From: Flavobacterium undicola
GTDB lineage: Bacteria; Bacteroidota; Bacteroidia; Flavobacteriales; Flavobacteriaceae
Assembly: GCF_009909155.2 (NCBI RefSeq)
Contig: NZ_JAAAPM020000024.1
Location: 1-64,000, forward strand
Direction of reading: 5' to 3'
DNA length: 64,000 bases
Below are positions 1 to 7,283 of this stretch, piece by piece. The translations under genes were made by a program, and so were the position numbers. A model generated the notes under the pieces. That model did not search any database. It had not been told where the DNA came from and saw only the letters and a program-made list of their open reading frames with translations. Each line of letters opens with the position of its first letter. Position 1 is the first letter of the stretch.

Positions 1-1898
1 AATGTTCCGCCTGTTCCAGATTCTCGTGTCCATGTTCCGCCTAAATCCTCTCCAGTAATTAAACTGAATAAATTAATTGGGGTAACACTAGATTCACAAA
101 CAGTCGTATTACCATCACCTCCTGCATCAGGCTGGTTATTAACGGTAATTTTAAATCCTTTCACACCTGCACATAAAGTACCTGTATAAACACGGCGAAC
201 ATAAATAGAATCACTTGATGTTGTATAAATCTCCGGAGTAAGAATTGCACCTGTTCCAGCAACCGCTTCTGCTGATGTCAGGTGGAATGTTTCTGTAGTT
301 CCAGGTTGAGAATCGGTTACTGCATTTTTAAGATCAAATGTTGCCATACCAGTTGCCCCACTTTCACAAGCTGTTAAATCTGTTACAGCAGGAATAGGCG
401 GAGGAATTGTATTCCCAAAACGGTATGGACCAGCAAAATCTTTCAACTCACTGGTAAAAGAATCTCCACCTCCCCCAGCAGAACTACGGGTTTTAACTAA
501 TAAACTACCCAATACATTGGCACAAGGATCACTGATCCCACGTCTGTCCAAACCAAAAGCAGTAAGATTAATACCTATTTCAACATGTTGAAAAGTCTGA
601 TACTCGGCAAAAGATTCTGCCTTCTCCCCTTCTAGAGTTCCCCAAGGTGCTGCCAAAGTACTACCTTCTGCATTCACTCTACCAAAAATATTGGTAGATG
701 TATCTCCATTCTTTAAAGCTATACGACCATATCCAAAATTTCCACTATTCAATCCTTTTAAAAAAGTACCAGGAACAGCATCAAAAGGTCGACCACCAAG
801 ATTATTTAAATTATTAAAAACAGATTCTTCCATCCAAACTCTGATTCTAACATCAGGTTTAGTCCCTCCTCCTTCATAATCAATAGAAATAATGATACAT
901 CCCGGAACATCAACGGAACCGTCAGGTTTAAAAGTAAATGCTGTACGCCCTCCTTGATTTGCTGGGCCTGTATTTCCAAAAACCAAATCCCCGGGAGCAT
1001 ATGATACTAAAGTTCGGAAAAATTCAAAATCAATATGTTTACTCCCAGAAGTGGATCTTAATGTAGCTGCTGCAAAAGCCCATAATTCATCAAAAGGTCT
1101 ATCATCTCCAGGATGATTAACACCGGGAGCGGCCGGTTTTGTCCCTCTTAAATGTGCCATCACATCAATAATATCATCTTTTTGAGGACCACCAGCTGCG
1201 CTTCCAAGATTCCAGGTAGCCGGGTTATCAGAATTCTTATCTGCTGTACCTATAAAAAAGGTGTCGTCCTTTGGGTGAGCTTGATTCCCAACCAAATTGT
1301 TATCTCTGCCATAAACAGCATCCAACCATAAATAATCAATAGGACCATTACTGTCACTGAAAGGGCTACGAACAATAGGAAAACCAGCAATAGAAGCAAT
1401 AACAGGAAATCCTGAAGCAGCAGTTAATGACTGTCTTTTTTCAAAGGAAAAGTTACTATTTGCTGTAAGTTCATTCAAAATATTTGCTGATGGATTACCT
1501 ACCACACCGATATTATTTTGATCGATAACACCTAATCCGGGTCCAAGATATAGACTTTGTGGAGGCGGTGGAGACGGTGGATTCACAGTCTTAAACCAGT
1601 CATCTGTACCACTAGTCGGAGTTAGAGCAATACCATCTACATTGGGAAATAGCAGAAGGTTAGCGTAAGCATCTGCTTCCACTCCAAAATTAGCCTTAAC
1701 AGTTGAGGAACCAACTAACTGTCCAAATGAATTGACTGTAAAAAACAAAGACATAAATAAGAGCATGTTACAATAAAGAAACTTCTTAATTACAACATTC
1801 TCCCAATATATCTTTAATAAAACTGTCTTGCAGCAATTGAGAAAAGTGCGAAAACAAGCTTCTGCACTTTGCATCGTATAAAAAATATTTTTTTCCAT
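1..1898 (-). CDS. Large secreted Ig-like/adhesin-type protein, N-terminal part (truncated by window edge)
   Basis: The frame is open from an ATG at 1898 to the window edge (about 632 residues) with no stop. Residues 38-60 form a signal peptide: two lysines, a hydrophobic run (FLYCNMLLFMSLFFTV) and the end NSFGQ, with likely cleavage near residue 59. A later start (ATG at 1874 or within the signal peptide) is possible because the region before residue 38 is unusually long. The first ~480 mature residues are Gly/Asp/Asn-rich, with a proline-rich stretch (VNPPSPPPPQ), and I do not recognise a domain. Then come Ig-like modules that start with ACESG or VCESS and share the pattern of long extracellular Flavobacterium proteins, which usually end in a type IX sorting domain. 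That C-terminus is outside the window, so T9SS export and an adhesive role are inference. Confidence 0.75.
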   Translation of the reverse strand, partial: MEKNIFYTMQSAEACFRTFLNCCKTVLLKIYWENVVIKKFLYCNMLLFMSLFFTVNSFGQLVGSSTVKANFGVEADAYANLLLFPNVDGIALTPTSGTDDWFKTVNPPSPPPPQSLYLGPGLGVIDQNNIGVVGNPSANILNELTANSNFSFEKRQSLTAASGFPVIASIAGFPIVRSPFSDSNGPIDYLWLDAVYGRDNNLVGNQAHPKDDTFFIGTADKNSDNPATWNLGSAAGGPQKDDIIDVMAHLRGTKPAAPGVNHPGDDRPFDELWAFAAATLRSTSGSKHIDFEFFRTLVSYAPGDLVFGNTGPANQGGRTAFTFKPDGSVDVPGCIIISIDYEGGGTKPDVRIRVWMEESVFNNLNNLGGRPFDAVPGTFLKGLNSGNFGYGRIALKNGDTSTNIFGRVNAEGSTLAAPWGTLEGEKAESFAEYQTFQHVEIGINLTAFGLDRRGISDPCANVLGSLLVKTRSSAGGGGDSFTSELKDFAGPYRFGNTIPPPIPAVTDLTACESGATGMATFDLKNAVTDSQPGTTETFHLTSAEAVAGTGAILTPEIYTTSSDSIYVRRVYTGTLCAGVKGFKITVNNQPDAGGDGNTTVCESSVTPINLFSLITGEDLGGTWTRESGTGGT

Positions 1899-1938
1899 GA
1901 TATAAAGTATTTATATTCCATAAGTTGTATTATATAGG

Positions 1939-2000
1939 AAATCAAAAATTTGGGGAAACATGTAAAAAACATAGAAAACATCTTCAAAGAAAGATTCAAT
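1939..2000. repeat. Degenerate partial third copy of the ~120-bp repeat
   Basis: This stretch aligns by eye to the right half of the copies at 2066-2186 and 4091-4212. It shares the order TTTGGGGAAA, TGTAAA, ATCTTCA and a terminal ATGAAG, with small gaps. It lies 41-102 bp upstream of the secreted-protein start. The similarity is weak and could be partly AT-rich coincidence. Confidence 0.35.
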
Positions 2001-2065
2001 GAAGTAGTCCATCCGTTTAAAAGGATAACTTTTGTAGAAGAACAAGATTTATACCCTATTAATAA

Positions 2066-2186
2066 CCAAAATTCTATTTAAAAAATAGTTTTAAGGATTA
2101 ATATTATACGATGGGTTAAAAACAATTGTTTTCAGAATTTGGGAGAGAAAACTAGTAGAAAATAATCTCCATAAATACTTATGAAG
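2066..2186. repeat. ~120-bp imperfect repeat, copy A
   Basis: It matches 4091-4212 over its whole length in the same orientation, roughly 80% by eye. Conserved landmarks in order are the palindrome CTATTTAAAAAATAG, GATGGGTTAAAA (AATGGGTTAAAA in copy B), the near-palindrome AAAACAATTGTTTTC and a terminal small hairpin ending ATGAAG. No reading frame is kept between the copies. It sits about 170 bp upstream of the minus-strand secreted-protein gene and downstream of the polyketide synthase. The rest of the 650-bp gap (1899-2547) shows no gene. Confidence 0.7.
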
Positions 2187-2547
2187 TATGCCATCAGCAA
2201 AAGACACTCTATTGTGGGGAGCAATACTGATTCTTTTTTAAAAAATTAGTTCAAAAAGCGTAAAATTTAATTCAAAAAACTTTAAGAAATTAATATAAAT
2301 AAGAAACTAGAATAAAAAACTGAAAGTTGATATTAAATAACTTAACAGTAACATGACCAACTTCAACAAAGAAATTATTGAAGTTTACAACCCCAATAGA
2401 CTCAATTATTAAGACAATAATCTATCTATTTATACATTCTAAAACTATTATTTTTGATAACGAAAATCACTTAAAGTTAATTTTAAACGATTAACATATT
2501 TATAATAAAACACAAACTCATAGCAAACAAAACACCGAGTATTAAAA

Positions 2548-3771
2548 TCATATTTTCTCTAATAACAAGGCTGTAGCTGTAAGACCGGGGCCAAATGCCA
2601 TTGCAACAACTTTAGTTCCTGATTTGATAGTGGAATCATCTATTATTTCACCTAAAATATAGGGTATTGTTGCAGAAGACATATTTCCATGCTGACGCAA
2701 TACTTCATAAGACCAACGAGCCTGATCATTTGAAATTCCGATTTCGCTTACCACATAATCAATAATTTTAGGCCCTCCCGGGTGTATGGCAAAATACATT
2801 TTGGATTTCTGTTCTTCGAGATTCACACCGCTTTTTTCACAAAGTGTTGTCAAAAAAGATTTGATGTTTTTTCGAATAAAAACAGGAACTCTTTTAGAAA
2901 GTGTCATTAAAAAATTATATTCTCCTAAATCCCAGGACATATCTTCTAATGAATCCGGAATGATAACCTCGTGAGAAGCTAAAATTCGTAAACCTTTTTT
3001 TTCTTTAATTGAATCATCACTCATAAATGATTTTTCTTCATATAAAGAATAGCCTATAAAACCATCCGCAAAAAGCGAACAAATCATGGTATTTGCGGGA
3101 GAAAATTCTGTTAAGTTTAAATGTGCAGACAATAGCTCTGTATGTACGACATCTGCCCTTCCATTATTCAAACTGGCAGATATAAGACTACTGGCTGTAC
3201 GAATGGCCGGAAAAGCGCCATAACATCCCATATGATAAGAATGAGTGACCTGAACGGTATTCCAATTTCTTTCAATTACTGCTTCTTGAGCAACACTAGG
3301 AGAAGAATAACCCGAACAGGTAACATGTATAAGATTTTCAGGTTTAGTTTCCGTTTTTGAATAAAACTGATCAAAAACATAACCCATTTTGGTTTTAAAC
3401 CACTCCATTCTAACCTCTATTTTGGGTCCAAAAGATTTTCCTTCCTTGACCTCAAATCCATCAGGAAAATGATAATCCAAAGGAGAAGTAACTTTCATTA
3501 TATTTTCAATAAAATCTTTAACTCCCTCAAAAACTATAATCTGCCTTTTATTAATACTTTCAGAAGAGACAGCATACTTGTCAACTTGATCTGATATAAA
3601 CTCAAAACCGACTAATTCATCCTCTATTTTATCAGAACTTCCTACACTTTCTAATTTCTGGATATTTTGGAAATGATAATATAAAAATTTGGTGTATTGA
3701 TTAAGCTTTTCCTGCTCAAATAATTTACCAACTAGAATGGGATGAAAATTGGAAAGAATAATGCTTTTCAT
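2548..3771 (-). CDS. Type III polyketide synthase (chalcone/stilbene synthase family)
   Basis: This 407-residue protein carries the complete type III PKS triad: nucleophile Cys in YHMGCYGAFPAIRTASS (about residue 183), His in AIHPGGPKIID and Asn in RQHGNMSSATIPYIL. The C-terminal FGPGLT loop is the GFGPG element of the family. Such homodimeric cytosolic enzymes extend an acyl-CoA starter with malonyl-CoA and cyclise the product. At 407 residues it is longer than the usual 350-390, mostly from a lengthened N-terminal third. Bacterial type III PKS genes often sit beside a methyltransferase or oxidoreductase. Here it stands alone, with about 650 bp of non-coding DNA downstream and 895 bp upstream. 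Product and starter unit cannot be read from sequence. The ATG at 3771 fits the family N-terminus. Confidence 0.85.
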   Translation of the reverse strand: MKSIILSNFHPILVGKLFEQEKLNQYTKFLYYHFQNIQKLESVGSSDKIEDELVGFEFISDQVDKYAVSSESINKRQIIVFEGVKDFIENIMKVTSPLDYHFPDGFEVKEGKSFGPKIEVRMEWFKTKMGYVFDQFYSKTETKPENLIHVTCSGYSSPSVAQEAVIERNWNTVQVTHSYHMGCYGAFPAIRTASSLISASLNNGRADVVHTELLSAHLNLTEFSPANTMICSLFADGFIGYSLYEEKSFMSDDSIKEKKGLRILASHEVIIPDSLEDMSWDLGEYNFLMTLSKRVPVFIRKNIKSFLTTLCEKSGVNLEEQKSKMYFAIHPGGPKIIDYVVSEIGISNDQARWSYEVLRQHGNMSSATIPYILGEIIDDSTIKSGTKVVAMAFGPGLTATALLLEKI

Positions 3772-4026
3772 AACCTTAAAATTTAATTTACTATTAAAGT
3801 TTTAAGTGAAAACTTCTTAAAAAAATAGTATTGTTATTATGATCCCTTCTTTCAATTGGTATGAAAATACGACAAGTCATGATTCAAATTCCTATTTGAG
3901 CACCTCCATTTTGCGAACTCCTATTTTCATGATTTAAAGTATTTTTACATCATACATCTACTTAGGCAAAAAATTGAAAAACTTAGGATTACTTATTCTG
4001 AGAGAAAAAAGAATTACAAAACACCT

Positions 4027-4045
4027 CCATAGCAAGCAGCTATGG
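4027..4045. other. Small perfect hairpin upstream of the PKS gene
   Basis: CCATAGC and GCTATGG are separated by five bases. No T-run follows on either strand, so it is not a typical terminator. It lies about 255 bp upstream of the PKS start and could be an operator or repeat remnant. Confidence 0.3.
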
Positions 4046-4090
4046 CGTTCACCATCAATCAGAGAATAATTTTATATCCTCTTTATATCT

Positions 4091-4212
4091 ATCCAAAAAT
4101 CTATTTAAAAAATAGTTTTAAAGATTAAAAAAAACTGAATGGGTTAAAACAAGTGTTTTCAAAATTGGGGGAAGAAAACTTGTAAATAACAATCTTCATA
4201 AAATATATGAAG
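4091..4212. repeat. ~120-bp imperfect repeat, copy B
   Basis: Partner of 2066-2186 (see there). It lies 320 bp upstream of the PKS start. At its right end, on the minus strand, CTTCATA and TATGAAG form a 7-bp stem. In copy A the same stem is kept with one G-T wobble. Apart from this repeat and the hairpin at 4027, the 895-bp gap 3772-4666 has no convincing gene. Confidence 0.7.
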
Positions 4213-4666
4213 CAAACATTTATTTGACAATTTCTACTATGAGATTAAATCCTATGACTAACCAAATATTGTAATAAATTAAATTTATTCTGAAAAATCA
4301 GCACAACATATAGGTTTAAAAAACAAGCTTGGGGTACTTGAAAATGAATTATAAAAACACTTTTTTTTATAAAAAAGCTGAGATCAAAAAGGCAAATAAC
4401 TAAATAGCAACACCTTAACTTTTCTACTCTCAAAGTTAATTTTAAATAAAACAACGAAATGTTAATGAAGTCCTAAAACAGTTTATCTGTAAATTTCTTC
4501 GATTAAACGCATAATTATGTAAGAAAAAAGAGTTGTAAACATTTTTTAATCCTTTTAGTCCTATTAAAAAAAACAAGCCAAAATAAACTTCAATTTACTT
4601 TGACCTGTTCTATAAAAAATAGTTATTTCAAACTAATTAAATTTGCTTATTTACAATAATCTCTTG

Positions 4667-5263
4667 TTAGAAAAGATATTTAATTGTTGTATAAAATTCA
4701 TTAAATCTTCCATCTTTAATTTCTAAATACCAAGACACATCTTCGTCTTCAAATAAAGCATCAATAACACCTTTTCTTAGATTTTTTAACTTATCTATAT
4801 TCAGTTGCAACTTTTCTATTGTCGTTTTCGCAGTCACATCATTTTCATGGAAAGGAAGGATTTGACCATCATAAGTAAATTTGAACCTAATTTCACAATT
4901 GGAATCTAATGGAGATATCAAAAGACTCTCATCAAACCAATTTCCTTTACTATTGCCGCAATGCAAAGGTTCCCCTTTTTGTGTATTAACCTGACATGAG
5001 CAAAACAAATTACTGTATTCTAATTGTAATTCAGGAAATTTCGTTTTATCTTTTGGTTTAAAATGTTCAATATGACAATCATCTTCATTTAATTCTCTTT
5101 CGCAATAACAACAGATATACCCTTGTTCATTTTTTAAAGATTTAAATAAATCTATTCGTTCTTGCTTATCAATGTTTGCATAATTTGGCTTCCAAACATC
5201 ATTTGCTTTATTTTTCCAAACAATAAAAGATTCTGGTTCTGTTTGCTTTACTATATGTTTCAT
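4667..5263 (-). CDS. ptuB: Septu-type HNH endonuclease PtuB
   Basis: This 198-residue protein has a zinc-type HNH core: YICCYCERELN (CxxC), then CHIEHFKPKDK with the catalytic HIEH, then LFCSC and LHCGNSKGNWFDE. The spacing is that of the TIGR02646 family, which pairs with an ATPase in Septu defence and in some retrons. Its ATG overlaps the TGA of the ATPase gene (ATGA), so the two are translationally coupled. Septu blocks phage by nucleic-acid cleavage once the ATPase partner is triggered; that is family knowledge, not visible here. No reverse transcriptase or retron RNA is seen nearby, so stand-alone Septu is the better reading. Confidence 0.8.
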   Translation of the reverse strand: MKHIVKQTEPESFIVWKNKANDVWKPNYANIDKQERIDLFKSLKNEQGYICCYCERELNEDDCHIEHFKPKDKTKFPELQLEYSNLFCSCQVNTQKGEPLHCGNSKGNWFDESLLISPLDSNCEIRFKFTYDGQILPFHENDVTAKTTIEKLQLNIDKLKNLRKGVIDALFEDEDVSWYLEIKDGRFNEFYTTIKYLF

Positions 5264-7119
5264 TTACCAATAATCTCTTTGCGCTTAATTAAAACATTTG
5301 CCTTTGTTAGTTCAGGATCTCCACCTGCTATTTTACTAGACAATTTCTTGTAAATTAACTTTGCCTTATCAAGATCCCCCTCTTCAATATATTGATAAAG
5401 TTTCTCTATATCATTTTTAATATCTGAAGGACGAGCATCAACACCTAATAAATCTTCTAAAATTCTATCTGAATTTTTCCCATAAGATTCAATTGCAAAA
5501 GAATGTGTCAACATATTATTTTTATTATCAAGTAAAATAATATTTTCAGGTTGAACATTATTTAAAACTTGCGGTGAATGTGTTGAAACAATAAACTGAC
5601 AATTAGGAAATATCGTTTCCAGTTGAGGAATCATTAATTGTTGCCATTTTGGATGCAAATGCAAATCAACTTCATCAATCATAATAACACCATCTCCGTT
5701 AAGAGGGTTATTACTTTCAGGATTTGCAATTGCTAATCTTCGAGCAATATCTCCAATGAGTGTGATTAAATTCTTTTCCCCATCAGATAACTGATTAAGA
5801 TTAAATTCAATATTTCCTTTATTAATAAGCATATGAGGTCTAGGACTTCTTCTTACTCTTAAATTAGTATAATCTGGAAGAAATTGCTCGATTGCTTTTT
5901 TCACAAAGAACATTTCTCTTCCTTCATTTCCTTTTAAATTTTTCTTCTTTTTAATTTCATCATCAATAATTCTAAAAATCGAAGATTCTAATTGTTTAAT
6001 TTCTGAATCAAGTCTGGATTTTTTTTCTTGCTTATTGCTAGCAATTTCTCCAAGTGAAGTACGCAATTCATTCTCAATTTTTTTTCTTGAAACATCGCTT
6101 AGCCACCATAAACTCAACTCGTTTGCGAAAACAAACAATTCAATAAAAATAGAAAAAAAATCACCCTTAACTTCTATTTTCTCATTGTCTGAGTAAAAAT
6201 TTTCTAATATTCGATGAAATGTATCTATATAAACTAATTCATAATATCTTGAATCATACTTTTCTTCTCTATTTTGAACTTCTATTTTATGGAACATATA
6301 TTCTAAATCATGAAAAATGCGTCCATCTCTTGATCTGGATTTAGGATACCTATAATCAATTAATCTAGAAATTTCATGAAAAAGGAAACGAGGTTCTTCA
6401 TAAATAAAATCATCCTTACTGATTCTTCTTTTCAAATAATCAAATTCCTCCAAAATAAAATTTTCATCAGAATTTGAAGGTTTTAATAATTTAAATATTT
6501 TATCAACTCTTTTTTTTATTGAAATTTTATTCTGAAAAATCCATTTACTTCTACTGGTAGCCTTTTCATTAACAATATCGTCTTGTTGTCTGAACCATTC
6601 AAAAAAAGATTTAAAATTTTGTTTTCCATCTAAAGACTTATCATAAGCATCTAATGTAGAAAAACCTTCATCAAATTTTAACTCTGGAGTAATTTTATCT
6701 ACTACTCTGGTAACAGGATAATAAGCAATCACCGGTAATTGGTTTTCACTTTCTAATATATGTTGGAAATATAAGGCCAATTCTGAAACTCCACTTAAAT
6801 CAGATTTTTTTTCTAAAACTTTACCTTCGGCAAATTTTACTAATTCCCAAGAAAAATCCTTACCCTTTTCAATACAAGTTATTTTTACACTTGCAAAAGA
6901 AGAATCATATCTAATATCTGAATCTGAAATTATTAATCCTGAAGTATTTTGTCTTTGAATTCTTTTAATCAACCAAGACAGAGATAATGTTAAAGCTTCT
7001 AATATAGTAGTTTTCCCTGCCCCATTAACTCCAACAAGTACATTCAAACTATCATCAAAGTCAATCTTCAAATCTTTGGCACTACGAAAATTTTCAATAT
7101 GTATGCTTTTAATTTTCAT
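5260..7119 (-). CDS. ptuA: Septu-type ATPase PtuA (SMC/OLD-like ABC ATPase)
   Basis: This 619-residue protein begins with the ENFRSAKDLKIDF strand typical of RecF/OLD-like ATPases. Walker A is GVNGAGKTT (residues 30-38). The long middle is charged and partly coiled-coil (for example EKKSRLDSEIKQLESSI). Near the C-terminus are the signature LSDGEKNL, Walker B VIMIDEVDLHLHPKWQ and the switch region FIVSTHSPQVL. A ~90-residue tail follows with a poorly ordered helical segment. Together with the overlapping HNH gene this is the PtuA-PtuB arrangement of Septu. A terminator separates it from valS, so it has its own promoter. No TOPRIM nuclease domain is seen, which argues against plain OLD. Confidence 0.8.
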   Translation of the reverse strand: MKIKSIHIENFRSAKDLKIDFDDSLNVLVGVNGAGKTTILEALTLSLSWLIKRIQRQNTSGLIISDSDIRYDSSFASVKITCIEKGKDFSWELVKFAEGKVLEKKSDLSGVSELALYFQHILESENQLPVIAYYPVTRVVDKITPELKFDEGFSTLDAYDKSLDGKQNFKSFFEWFRQQDDIVNEKATSRSKWIFQNKISIKKRVDKIFKLLKPSNSDENFILEEFDYLKRRISKDDFIYEEPRFLFHEISRLIDYRYPKSRSRDGRIFHDLEYMFHKIEVQNREEKYDSRYYELVYIDTFHRILENFYSDNEKIEVKGDFFSIFIELFVFANELSLWWLSDVSRKKIENELRTSLGEIASNKQEKKSRLDSEIKQLESSIFRIIDDEIKKKKNLKGNEGREMFFVKKAIEQFLPDYTNLRVRRSPRPHMLINKGNIEFNLNQLSDGEKNLITLIGDIARRLAIANPESNNPLNGDGVIMIDEVDLHLHPKWQQLMIPQLETIFPNCQFIVSTHSPQVLNNVQPENIILLDNKNNMLTHSFAIESYGKNSDRILEDLLGVDARPSDIKNDIEKLYQYIEEGDLDKAKLIYKKLSSKIAGGDPELTKANVLIKRKEIIGK

Positions 7120-7163
7120 TTTTGATTTTTCTTAAACATTTTTCTAAATTACATATTTTTAAA

Positions 7164-7193
7164 CAAATAATGGTATTTATTTAAAAACATCAA
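7164..7193 (-). promoter_or_regulatory. Possible ptuAB promoter
   Basis: On the minus strand a TTG (7191-7193) is followed after 19 bp by ATTATTTG (7164-7171), one step from the Bacteroidota TAnnTTTG element. It lies between the valS terminator and the ptuA start, where a promoter is required. The -7 box is imperfect. Confidence 0.35.
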
Positions 7194-7210
7194 AAATTGA
7201 TCTTTTATAT

Positions 7211-7250
7211 TTATGAATAAAACCCGACAAGTTTCAAAAACCTATCGGGT
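7211..7250 (-). terminator. Rho-independent terminator of valS
   Basis: On the minus strand ACCCGATAGGTTT pairs with AAACTTGTCGGGT (13 bp including two G-T wobbles, loop TTG) and is followed by TTTTATTC. It begins 34 bp after the valS stop. Confidence 0.85.
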
Positions 7251-7283
7251 CTATAAATTATAGGCTAAATGAGAATTTAATCC

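Noticed and set aside
691..1000. Short frames on both strands inside the truncated secreted-protein gene
   Set aside because: They are shadows of the long minus-strand frame, which has clear domain structure.
4027..4045. Hairpin CCATAGC/GCTATGG as a terminator
   Set aside because: There is no T-run on either strand and no gene end nearby.
4245..4454. Open frame of 69 residues in the gap upstream of ptuB
   Set aside because: It is AT-rich, with no ribosome-binding signal, motif or codon pattern like the neighbouring genes. It is probably chance.
4667..7119. Retron with PtuAB effectors
   Set aside because: No reverse transcriptase motif (YADD type) was found in any frame from 1 to 10 kb, so only the Septu pair is claimed.
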